Positions 56,756 to 64,000 of a stretch of 64,000 bases of DNA are shown here, piece after piece. Each line of letters starts with the position of its first letter. Position 1 is the first letter of the stretch. The notes under the pieces are model-generated. The model saw only the letters and a program-made list of their open reading frames with translations. It was not told where the DNA came from and did not search any database. This DNA comes from Acidobacteriota bacterium (GTDB lineage: Bacteria > Acidobacteriota > Blastocatellia > Pyrinomonadales > Pyrinomonadaceae). The stretch lies in NCBI GenBank assembly GCA_003697135.1, contig RFGC01000018.1, positions 124,001 to 188,000 on the forward strand, read 5' to 3'. The position numbers and the translations under genes are program-made.

Positions 56756-59389
56756 ATGAAATTCAAAAGAGCTTTTGTTTTTGTATTTTTCGCGCTGTTT
56801 GTTTTGCAAGCGAAGTCTCAAGTTCGTCCTGTTTACGACGGTGGGGCGCTTGGTTTAGGGCAGATTTTGAAACGTTTGCAGACTACTGCAAGCGCTCTTC
56901 ATGTTGGAGCGCATCCTGACGATGAAGATTCGGCTTTGCTTGCATATTTAGCAAGAAAAGAACAAGCAAGAACGGCTTATCTTTCATTAAACCGCGGTGA
57001 AGGCGGGCAAAACGTCATCGGGCCTGAGATATTCGAGCCTTTGGGAATAATCCGCACTGAAGAGCTTTTGCAGGCTAGAAAACTCGATGGTGCAGAGCAA
57101 TTTTTCACGCGCGTGATGGATTTTGGATTCTCAAAGACGCTTACGGAATCCGCGCGAATATGGAACGAAAGACTCGTTCTTGAGGATATGGTCAGAGTCA
57201 TCAGAATTTATCGCCCGTTGGTGATAATTTCAAGATTCACGGGAACGCCAGCAGATGGACACGGACATCATCAACTCGCAGGCTATCTAACTCCTATAGC
57301 TTTCAAAGCGGCGGCTGATCCAAATCAGTTTCCCGAACAACTAAAACAAGGTCTGAAACCATGGCAGGCGAAGAAACTTTATGTTTCTGAGGGCTTCTTG
57401 CCGAATCCGCAAAATCGTCCTACGCTGCTTTTGAACACTGGCGAATACGATTTTTTGTTAGGTAGAAGCTACTACGAGATTGCAATCGAAGGTAGAAGTC
57501 AACATAAGTCGCAAGAAATGGGTGCGCTTGAGCTGCGCGGAAAACAAACTTCAGGCGTTCGATTGCTGGAAAGTCTTGTCCCAACAAATGCCGAAAAAGA
57601 AACCAGTGTTTTCGATGGTATTGACACTTCGCTTGCAGGAATTGCAAGGCTTTTTGGTGAGGAAAATGCAAGTCTTGAAGCAAAACTTGCAGAACTTCAA
57701 AAAGTTGCAGAAAAGGCATTGGAAAATTTTGATCCGTTGAATCCGGAACAACTTGTGCCGATTTTGGCAGAAGGATTCAAGCTCACACAAGAAGCTCAGC
57801 GGCTTACTGAAAATTACGATATTAAGCGAATTCTAAAGCAAAAGGAATCGGAATTTGCGAAGGCTTTGATGTTAGCTTCTGGTGTTGTGGTTGATGCTTT
57901 AAGCGATAATGAAACTCCAACGCCGGGAAGTTCTATCTTGGTTGCGGTTCGCATATTTGCTCCTGAAAAAACAAAAATCGAGATTGGCGAAGTCTCGCTA
58001 AAACTTCCGCAAGGTTGGAGAGCCGAAAAAGTCAACTCGATTACACCGATTCAAGAAACAGCTCTTTCAATACAGCGTGAAAGAGCAACCTTCAGTGCAT
58101 TTTTCAGAGTTTCGATTCCGAAAACTGCCAAACTGACGCAACCTTTTTGGCTCGAAAAGCCGAGAGAAAATTTCGCTTTTGTTTGGGATGAAGAGGAATT
58201 GAAGTCGCTTCCCTTTGCACCGCCTTTGATTGTGGCAAAAGGCGAGTTAGGAATTGCAGGAGTTAAAATTCCTTTTGAGAAAGGCGCTGAATATCGTTAC
58301 GCGGACGCCGTGCGTGGAGAAATTAGGCGAAACATAAACGTTGTTCCCAGAATTTCAGTTGCAGTTGATTCGGAGTTCATCATTTTGCCGACTTCAAACG
58401 AAAAAAGCGAGCAAGAAATCAAAGTTTCCGTAACCAATAACGATCAAAATGGCGCTGTAAAAGGCACATTGAAACTTTTGCTTCCCGAAGGTTGGATTTC
58501 ACTGCCAGATTCAGTTGATTTTCAGTTCAAGAGTAAAGGTGAAAAGGCTTCATTCGCTTTCAAGATAACGATTCCACAAGGCGTTCAAGGTGATTACAGG
58601 GTTCTTGCACAAGTCGTGTCGGACGGAGAAGTTTTTGATCAAACAATGCACACGGTTTCATATCTGCATATTCAGACTCACCGATATTACAGAAAGGCTC
58701 AAACGGAGATAAAAATTTTCGATCTCAAGGTCGAAAAAGTAAATGTCGGTTACGTGATGGGTAGTGGTGACAAAGTGGCTGAGGCAATCAAGCGTTTAGG
58801 TTTGAACGTGACGTTTCTTGAAGAAAAAGACCTTTCTACGGGCGATTTATCGAAGTTTGATGTCATAGTTGTCGGAATTCGTGCTTCGCAAGTGCGTCCT
58901 GATTTTGTTGCGAACAACAACCGTTTGCTTGATTATGTTAAGGCTGGCGGAGTTTTGATAGTTCAGTATCAGCAATCTGATTACGTAAGACAAAACTTAA
59001 CTCCTTTCCCAGCGAAGATGGACGCTGTGACAGTCGGAAATCAAAGATTTTCCAATTTGCGGGTTACTGATGAAAATGCTCCAGTCAAGATTTTAGTTCC
59101 CGATCATCCGATATTTAATTTTCCCAACAAAATCACAGATGAAGATTGGAAAGGATGGATTCAGGAGCGGAATCTTTATTGCTTTACCGAGTTTGATCCT
59201 CGTTACATTCCGCTTTTGGAATCGCATGACGAAGGCGAGCCGGAGAACAAAGGCGGAATGCTTTATGCCGAAATAGGCAAAGGAAAATATATTTATACGG
59301 CTTATTCATGGTTTCGCCAACTTCCTGCCGGAAACAAAGGTGCTTACAGAATTTTCGCTAATATGTTGAGTTTACCGAGGGCAAAATGA
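56756..59389 (+). CDS. secreted PIG-L-family deacetylase with C-terminal ThuA/GATase-like domain
   Basis: An 877-residue protein. The signal peptide (about 1-21, AKSQ) is followed by a PIG-L/LmbE domain (about 45-270) with zinc/catalytic motif GAHPDDED (H53, D55, D56) and the second motif GHGHHQLAG (about 168-176). The middle has Ig-like strand domains (about 400-640). The last about 230 residues resemble a ThuA/class-I-GATase-like fold (VGYVMGSGDKVAEAIKRLG, DVIVVGIRASQ, VKAGGVLIVQYQQ). PIG-L enzymes deacetylate N-acetylglucosaminyl compounds. Its place after a symporter suggests handling of a sugar or glycoside taken up next. Its stop overlaps the ArgH-like start by 4 bases. Confidence 0.85.
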   Translation: MKFKRAFVFVFFALFVLQAKSQVRPVYDGGALGLGQILKRLQTTASALHVGAHPDDEDSALLAYLARKEQARTAYLSLNRGEGGQNVIGPEIFEPLGIIRTEELLQARKLDGAEQFFTRVMDFGFSKTLTESARIWNERLVLEDMVRVIRIYRPLVIISRFTGTPADGHGHHQLAGYLTPIAFKAAADPNQFPEQLKQGLKPWQAKKLYVSEGFLPNPQNRPTLLLNTGEYDFLLGRSYYEIAIEGRSQHKSQEMGALELRGKQTSGVRLLESLVPTNAEKETSVFDGIDTSLAGIARLFGEENASLEAKLAELQKVAEKALENFDPLNPEQLVPILAEGFKLTQEAQRLTENYDIKRILKQKESEFAKALMLASGVVVDALSDNETPTPGSSILVAVRIFAPEKTKIEIGEVSLKLPQGWRAEKVNSITPIQETALSIQRERATFSAFFRVSIPKTAKLTQPFWLEKPRENFAFVWDEEELKSLPFAPPLIVAKGELGIAGVKIPFEKGAEYRYADAVRGEIRRNINVVPRISVAVDSEFIILPTSNEKSEQEIKVSVTNNDQNGAVKGTLKLLLPEGWISLPDSVDFQFKSKGEKASFAFKITIPQGVQGDYRVLAQVVSDGEVFDQTMHTVSYLHIQTHRYYRKAQTEIKIFDLKVEKVNVGYVMGSGDKVAEAIKRLGLNVTFLEEKDLSTGDLSKFDVIVVGIRASQVRPDFVANNNRLLDYVKAGGVLIVQYQQSDYVRQNLTPFPAKMDAVTVGNQRFSNLRVTDENAPVKILVPDHPIFNFPNKITDEDWKGWIQERNLYCFTEFDPRYIPLLESHDEGEPENKGGMLYAEIGKGKYIYTAYSWFRQLPAGNKGAYRIFANMLSLPRAK

Positions 59390-60882
59390 TGAGAAAAGAA
59401 GTTCTTACGGAAGAAAAGTTTCCTGCTGAAGAATACAAAGAAACGGTTTTGCAGGAGAATTTTGAAGATGCGAAACGCTACTTTCTCGAAGCCTATCTTC
59501 AAATAGACTATGCACATGCAATAATGCTTTTCGAGCAAGGGATAATCACAAAATCTGAGGCAAAGCAGTTACTAAAGGCTTTGAAGAGCATTGATCTAGA
59601 AAAAATTAGGGCGATTGTCTATGACGGGAGTTTCGAGGATTTGTTTTTTCTTTTGCAGCGCGAAATCAAAAACAATTGCAGTGATCCCGACACAGCAGGG
59701 AAACTTCACACTGCCAGAAGTCGCAATGATATTGATGCAACACTTTATCGCATCAAGCTACGTGAATATCTTTTTGAGACGATCAGCGCGGTTATAGAAC
59801 TTCGCAAAGTGTTTTTAGATTTGGCGGAGTCGCATCAGAAAACCGTTATTCCAGCTTACACGCACACTCAGCCTGCGCAACCAACGACACTTGCGCATTT
59901 TCTACTTGCGATGGTTGAAAATCTGAATCGTGATACAAAAAGGTTGATTCGGGCTTTTGAAAATTTGAATCTTTGCCCGCTTGGTTCAGCGGCAATAACA
60001 ACCAGCGGATTTCCGATTGATCGTTTCAAAACCGCTTCGCTTTTGGGTTTTGATGCTCCTATGAGAAATTCCTATGGTGCAATCGGCGCAATTGATTATT
60101 TTGCGGAAGCAATAAGTGCTATTGCCGTTTTGATGATAAACATTGGCAGATTTGCACAAGAATTTTTGCTGATGTCAATGCAAGAATTCGGCACTCTTGA
60201 GATTTCAGAAGGATTCGTTCAAGGTTCTTCGATAATGCCGCAAAAACGTAATCCTGTGGCATTGGAGCATGTCCGAGCTTTAGCAAGCAAGGCATTTGGA
60301 GGAGCAATCGGAGTTTTAACTGCGGTTCACAACACGCCTTTTGGCGATATAAACGACATCGAAGATGATTTGCAACCTTTAATCTTTGGAGTTGTGAAGG
60401 ATGCTAACCGTTCGACACGGCTTTTCGGAGCGGCCATGCGCAGTGCGAAGTTTAATGAATCTTTGCTAAAGAAAAGAGCAGGTGAAAATTTCATTACGGT
60501 AACAGAACTTGCCGATGAAATAGTCAGAAGAGAAAACCTTTCCTTCAGATTGGCTCATGAGATTGTTGGGAAGGCTGTTAGAAAATCGCTTGAGCTAAAT
60601 TCGACTCTTACGATTGAGATTCTACAAGAATCAGCAGAGGAAACTATTGGGAAAAAGCTGAGTCTGGATTCTGATGAACTTGAAAGAATTCTCTCGCCCG
60701 AACATTTTGTTGAAATCAGAAAAGTTTATGGTGGACCTGCACCTGAAGAGGTTGAGAATTCGTTGAGTGCGGAGATGCAGGAAGTAGAAAAAGATAAGCA
60801 GTGGCTTCGGGACAAAAAAGAAAAATTGAGCCGCGCTAGGACGAAACTCGAAGAAGAAGTTGATAGTATTCTCAAAAGTTGA
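59386..60882 (+). CDS. argH: argininosuccinate lyase-like protein
   Basis: A 498-residue member of the fumarase/aspartase superfamily. The signature GSSIMPQKRNP is intact, GKLHTARSRND matches the ArgH N-terminal motif, and YTHTQPAQPTTLAHF carries the THxQ type. It differs from canonical ArgH: the superfamily signature ends in KRNPVALE (usual KKNPD), and a charged C-terminal coiled coil (about residues 450-498; EVEKDKQWLRDKKEKL) adds about 35 residues over the usual 460. The function may be argininosuccinate cleavage or a related lyase reaction. No other arginine gene is in the window, and it shares an operon with a PIG-L deacetylase and a symporter. A second ATG at 59389 is the alternative start. 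Confidence 0.75.
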   Translation: MMRKEVLTEEKFPAEEYKETVLQENFEDAKRYFLEAYLQIDYAHAIMLFEQGIITKSEAKQLLKALKSIDLEKIRAIVYDGSFEDLFFLLQREIKNNCSDPDTAGKLHTARSRNDIDATLYRIKLREYLFETISAVIELRKVFLDLAESHQKTVIPAYTHTQPAQPTTLAHFLLAMVENLNRDTKRLIRAFENLNLCPLGSAAITTSGFPIDRFKTASLLGFDAPMRNSYGAIGAIDYFAEAISAIAVLMINIGRFAQEFLLMSMQEFGTLEISEGFVQGSSIMPQKRNPVALEHVRALASKAFGGAIGVLTAVHNTPFGDINDIEDDLQPLIFGVVKDANRSTRLFGAAMRSAKFNESLLKKRAGENFITVTELADEIVRRENLSFRLAHEIVGKAVRKSLELNSTLTIEILQESAEETIGKKLSLDSDELERILSPEHFVEIRKVYGGPAPEEVENSLSAEMQEVEKDKQWLRDKKEKLSRARTKLEEEVDSILKS

Positions 60883-60883
60883 G

Positions 60884-60945
60884 CCTTCAAGGTGTTCAAA
60901 CACCGATGTTTGTTCAGGCGGTTTGTGAAGGTTTCTTTAGTTTTT
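60884..60945 (+). terminator. possible terminator of the symporter/argH operon
   Basis: An outer 6-bp stem CCTTCA/TGAAGG (60884-60889 with 60926-60931) encloses a small GGTGT/ACACC hairpin (60891-60895 with 60900-60904, TCAA loop). It is followed by TTTCTTTAGTTTTT. Confidence 0.4.
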
Positions 60946-60950
60946 GAGAT

Positions 60951-60980
60951 TTGACTTGACATGAATCTGAAAACGATAAT
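60951..60980 (+). promoter_or_regulatory. promoter of trxB
   Basis: TTGACT (60951-60956), 18 bp, GATAAT (60975-60980). The ATG at 60989 is only 8 nt from the -10, so the transcript is close to leaderless. Confidence 0.5.
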
Positions 60981-60988
60981 CGTTGGTG

Positions 60989-62002
60989 ATGGCTATACAA
61001 GAGACTAAACACAAGGTTGTGATTTTAGGTTCGGGACCTGCTGGTTTAACTGCGGCGATCTATACGGCTAGAGCGCAACTTAAACCACTTGTTGTTGAAG
61101 GTCCACAACCCGGTGGTCAATTGACGATAACCACTGAAGTTGAAAACTATCCGGGATTTTCAAAAGGGATTTTAGGCCCGGATTTGATGAGAGAGTTTCG
61201 CCTTCAGGCGGAAAGATTCGGAGCAGAGTTCACCGATGTTTGGATTGACAAGGTTGAGCTTGATCGAAGACCTTTCACGCTTTATGCAAAATCAAGTCCC
61301 ATAGGAACAGAGATTATCAGGATAATCAAAGCGGAAACTTTAATAATTTCTACGGGAGCTTCGGCTAAATGGCTTGGAGTTCCGGGCGAAGCACCGATGC
61401 CTGAAGGATTCGGCGGTAATGGAGTTTCAGCGTGTGCAACTTGCGATGGATTTTTCTTTCGTGGAAAAGAAGTTGTCGTTGTAGGCGGTGGCGATACTGC
61501 AATGGAAGAAGCTCTGTTTTTGACGCGTTTTGCAACACGCGTTACGATAATCCATCGGCGCGATCAGTTCAGAGCGTCGAAAATCATGCAAGAGAGAGTT
61601 TTTGCCAATCCGAAAATAGGTGTTTTGTGGAACACGGAAGTTAAGGAAATTTTAGGCGAAAAGGAAAAAGGCGTTACAGGAGTTAGGATTATCAACAACA
61701 AAACCGGTGAAGAAAGCATTTTCAATTGTCAAGGTGTTTTCGTGGCTATTGGCCATAAGCCCAACACCGATTTATTCAGAGGGCTTCTCGACATGGATGA
61801 ACTCGGTTACATAAAGACCGAAGGGAAGACAATGAGAACCAGCGTTCCGGGTGTTTTTGCCTGCGGAGATGCGCAAGACCCGCATTATCGTCAAGCCGTT
61901 ACAGCTGCCGGCACAGGTTGCATGGCAGCAATTGATGCCGAAAAATTCTTGGCTGAACACGGAGAATCATCAGAAGAAGAAACCGTTGCTTCGAGTATCT
62001 AA
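60989..62002 (+). CDS. trxB: thioredoxin reductase
   Basis: A 337-residue FAD enzyme that uses NADPH to reduce thioredoxin in the cytosol. Motifs: FAD-binding VVILGSGPAGLTAAIY, redox CATC (C149, C152) in ACATCDGFF, NADPH-binding VVVGGGDTAMEEALFL, and VFACGDAQD near the C terminus. Length is a little longer than the typical 310-320. The ATG at 60989 is chosen; GTG 60986 and TTG 60983 directly upstream are in-frame alternatives. No thioredoxin gene is adjacent. Confidence 0.96.
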   Translation: MAIQETKHKVVILGSGPAGLTAAIYTARAQLKPLVVEGPQPGGQLTITTEVENYPGFSKGILGPDLMREFRLQAERFGAEFTDVWIDKVELDRRPFTLYAKSSPIGTEIIRIIKAETLIISTGASAKWLGVPGEAPMPEGFGGNGVSACATCDGFFFRGKEVVVVGGGDTAMEEALFLTRFATRVTIIHRRDQFRASKIMQERVFANPKIGVLWNTEVKEILGEKEKGVTGVRIINNKTGEESIFNCQGVFVAIGHKPNTDLFRGLLDMDELGYIKTEGKTMRTSVPGVFACGDAQDPHYRQAVTAAGTGCMAAIDAEKFLAEHGESSEEETVASSI

Positions 62003-62011
62003 GTCATTTAA

Positions 62012-63043
62012 TCAAAGTAGAATTTCTCTCATAGCTTTTAGCGTGGTTTCTATATCTTCGCTTGAGACGTCGTAATGAGTGACCATGCGGATTCGGTTGC
62101 CGAAGGGAATTGCAAGAATGCCTTTCTCTTTTAGCTCGGCGCAGATTTGACTTGCTGTTTTCCCTGTTTCCGCAACGTCGAAAATAACGATGTTTGTTAC
62201 GACCTTTTCAGGATTTATACAGATGCCTTTAATCTCAGCCAATCCTTCTGCTAATCTCTTTGCGTTTTTGTGATCTTCGTAGAGTTTAGGTGGCGATTCT
62301 TCCAAAGCAACTAGTCCTGCGGCGGCTAAAATGCCGACTTGACGCATTCCGCCACCGAGACGCTTCCGCCAAACTCTAGCTTCGCGAATAAAATCTTTTG
62401 TGCCGAGCAAAATCGAGCCTACGGGCGCGCCCAAACCCTTCGATAAACAAAACTGCACTGAGTCAACCGATTTTGTAAGCTCTGCTACCGATTCTCCTAA
62501 AGCAACAGAAGCGTTGAAAATTCTAGCACCGTCGAGATGAACTGGAATTTTGAGACTATGAGCTTTTTGGCAGATTTCATCAGTTTGAGCGGCTGTCATT
62601 ACGCTTCCGCCGCCGAAATTATGAGTGTTTTCAAGGCAGATTAGACCCGTAGGGCAAGCGTAATAAGGTTGATTGTGATGAATTGCAGGTTCGATTTCTT
62701 CCCATGTGAGGATTCCGCTATCGTCTTTAGCACGAATTGGACGAATCAAAACACCCGAAACGACACTTGGAGTTGCCATTTCGTAGTTAAAGATATGACC
62801 GCGCTCTTCGATGATTACTTCATCGCCGGGTTTAGTGTGAAGTTTAACGGCGATTTGATTTCCCATAGAGCCTGTCGGGACAAAAAGTGCCGCTTCTTTG
62901 TTGAAAATCTCTGCCGCTTTTTCTTGAAGTTTCTCTACTGTTGGGTCTTCACCAAATACGTCGTCGCCTACTTCAGCTTCGGCCATTGCTCGGCGCATCG
63001 CAGGTGTTGGCTTTGTAACTGTGTCGCTTCTTAAGTCTATCAT
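62012..63043 (-). CDS. ltaE: low-specificity L-threonine aldolase
   Basis: A 343-residue fold-type I PLP enzyme splitting threonine (or allo-threonine) to glycine and acetaldehyde. It starts [20 protein letters not shown], has [15 protein letters not shown], the aromatic/His block [16 protein letters not shown] (Asp for the PLP ring), and the PLP lysine in [12 protein letters not shown]. Length is typical (about 340). Its start overlaps the preceding ggct gene's end by 4 bases, so it is the second gene of a pair. It converges with trxB with a 9-nt gap. Confidence 0.94.
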   Translation of the reverse strand: MIDLRSDTVTKPTPAMRRAMAEAEVGDDVFGEDPTVEKLQEKAAEIFNKEAALFVPTGSMGNQIAVKLHTKPGDEVIIEERGHIFNYEMATPSVVSGVLIRPIRAKDDSGILTWEEIEPAIHHNQPYYACPTGLICLENTHNFGGGSVMTAAQTDEICQKAHSLKIPVHLDGARIFNASVALGESVAELTKSVDSVQFCLSKGLGAPVGSILLGTKDFIREARVWRKRLGGGMRQVGILAAAGLVALEESPPKLYEDHKNAKRLAEGLAEIKGICINPEKVVTNIVIFDVAETGKTASQICAELKEKGILAIPFGNRIRMVTHYDVSSEDIETTLKAMREILL

Positions 63044-63438
63044 CTTTCGTTTTTCATGTATTCTTTGAAATTTCCACTTTCGATAAGTTCGGCAAATTCA
63101 ATTTCCCAATTATACTCGTAAATCCAGCAATCTAATTTTCTGTCATGCAAATAAGCAGGCACGATTTTTCTAACAAAGAGGCTTTTTTCGGGATCGTTCA
63201 GATAAAAACCTTCGTATTGATCGAATTTTTCGAGTTCCTGTTCGCTTGGCAACCTGAAAATCTCTCCAAAAACCTTGTTTTCCGATGAATCTGACAAGAT
63301 CACGCCTGGATATGCACCGAGATCATAAAGTTTTCCGTAAACAAAGCCTTCGCCGATGAATTCGAGTTTATGAATTTCAAGTTCTGGTGGAGCGAATTCT
63401 TGCATCAGCGTTCCGTAGAAGAAAATATAGTCGGTCAC
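63040..63438 (-). CDS. gamma-glutamylcyclotransferase-family protein (AIG2-like)
   Basis: A 132-residue cytosolic protein of the AIG2/GGCT fold. The start [10 protein letters not shown] has the family's substrate-binding YGTL motif, followed by [12 protein letters not shown] and an acidic-tyrosine region ([10 protein letters not shown]) where the catalytic Glu lies in known members. It could cyclise gamma-glutamyl amines or be a chaperone-like member; the substrate is unknown. Its 4-base overlap with ltaE indicates translational coupling. Confidence 0.88.
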   Translation of the reverse strand: MTDYIFFYGTLMQEFAPPELEIHKLEFIGEGFVYGKLYDLGAYPGVILSDSSENKVFGEIFRLPSEQELEKFDQYEGFYLNDPEKSLFVRKIVPAYLHDRKLDCWIYEYNWEIEFAELIESGNFKEYMKNER

Positions 63439-63483
63439 AAAAGGTAATTTTAGAAAAATTTTTAGAAAAATGCTTTTTCGGGT

Positions 63484-63512
63484 TTGCAGTTTTCACAAAA
63501 TAAAGTCATACT
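63484..63512 (+). promoter_or_regulatory. promoter of the RRM-protein gene
   Basis: TTGCAG (63484-63489), 17 bp, CATACT (63507-63512). It would give a long leader of about 205 nt before the ATG at 63725. The leader contains a GGTTT/AAACC hairpin (63534-63550) and a CCGC/GCGG hairpin (63620-63634). Confidence 0.45.
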
Positions 63513-63724
63513 TAAACAAGCTTAAGCTCTTTCAGGTTTTTGGTAAACCTGCCGAAATCGTAACAAGCGACAGTTTCGTTTCGGGAAAGAGTCAGGTTTT
63601 GGCAAGTTAAAGAAGCAGTCCGCTAGATGTGCGGCGAGAACGATGGGTCGCAAAGGTTTCAGAAAAAGCCTTTCATCATTCTTTTTGCTTCTCGTTTTTA
63701 TGGTTAGAAGGTTAGAAGAAAAAG

Positions 63725-64000
63725 ATGAAACTTTACGTAGGAAATTTGTCATATAGAGTAACGAGTGAAGATTTGTTTGAATACTTTTCCCAAGCAGGAA
63801 CGGTAGAGTCAGCCAATGTCGTTTACGACAGAGAAACAGGAAGGTCAAGAGGTTTCGGATTTGTAGAAATGGCTACAAAGGAAGAAGCATTTGAGGCGAT
63901 AGCAAAATTTAACGGTCAAGAATACGACGGTCGGCACATCGTCGTAAACGAAGCTCGTCCAAAAACAGAAAACATAAGTAGCAAACGCAATAACTCCAGA
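63725..64000 (+). CDS. RNA-binding protein with an RRM, 5' part
   Basis: The first 92 codons; the gene continues beyond the window. One RRM domain fills residues 1-80: RNP2 is LYVGNL (3-8) and RNP1 is RGFGFVEM (about 45-52), followed by NGQEYDGRHIVVNEARP. It continues into a basic, polar tail (KTENISSKRNN). These small RRM proteins bind single-stranded RNA and in many bacteria are cold- or stress-induced. The long leader upstream suggests post-transcriptional control, perhaps autoregulation. Confidence 0.92.
   Translation, partial: MKLYVGNLSYRVTSEDLFEYFSQAGTVESANVVYDRETGRSRGFGFVEMATKEEAFEAIAKFNGQEYDGRHIVVNEARPKTENISSKRNNSR

Overview
The window is an AT-rich (roughly 40% GC by eye) bacterial chromosome segment with about 52 genes, tightly packed on both strands. 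The cell is a didermic, aerobic heterotroph: it has haem-copper oxidase subunits, KDO activation (KdsB), an MsbA-type lipid flippase, LolA-like lipoprotein carriers, an OmpA-family protein and a 1280-residue Oar-like TonB-dependent receptor. The large receptor with an N-terminal carboxypeptidase-regulatory-like domain, together with the mix of conserved hypothetical proteins, suggests Acidobacteriota, perhaps a Blastocatellia-like lineage. That assignment is inference; no rRNA gene is present. No tRNA, rRNA, CRISPR array, insertion sequence, phage gene or replication origin was found.

Layout. 1-532: 3' end of a cytochrome c oxidase operon. 864-4789: a Lol-like cluster (lipoprotein, ABC ATPase, one-TM small protein, LolA-like protein) followed by a radical SAM enzyme. 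4876-4991: a candidate small RNA gene between convergent genes. 5106-13236: BamB-like propeller protein, branched-chain aminotransferase, an unrecognised lipoprotein, and the overlapping kdsB-pyrG-DUF4198-like operon. 13387-16485: CPBP protease and groESL. 16537-20555: coiled-coil nuclease-like protein, GT-C-like membrane protein and glmM. 20701-27864: aldehyde dehydrogenase, then a minus-strand series rng-pyk-ribE-moaA. 28099-37251: sugar kinase, alcohol dehydrogenase, SDR, psd, mtnC, plsC, cobalamin adenosyltransferase, M1 aminopeptidase and a ThiF/MoeB-like enzyme. 37442-41340: TonB-dependent receptor with its own terminator. 41364-46167: GAF-domain protein and an NtrC-type two-component operon. 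46356-54663: transpeptidase, MsbA, OmpA-like protein, CsaA, and glgA-purA. 54930-60882: a four-gene operon (53-aa membrane protein, SSS symporter, PIG-L deacetylase, ArgH-like lyase). 60989-64000: trxB, ggct-ltaE, and a 5' partial RRM protein.

The genes are mostly housekeeping with a strong envelope theme (Lol-like, KdsB, MsbA, Psd, PlsC, OmpA, TBDR, GlmM, PBP). Four-base ATGA-type overlaps are frequent, showing translational coupling. Several genes have a -10 box only 8-15 nt before the start codon and no Shine-Dalgarno sequence, pointing to near-leaderless mRNAs.

The least explained items are: the candidate sRNA at 4876-4991, which has a promoter, three hairpins, a terminator and a possible loop-loop contact; the Lol-like locus that lacks an obvious LolC/E permease; the 53-residue membrane protein in front of the SSS transporter; and the roughly 300-residue low-complexity insertion inside the S1 region of RNase E/G.
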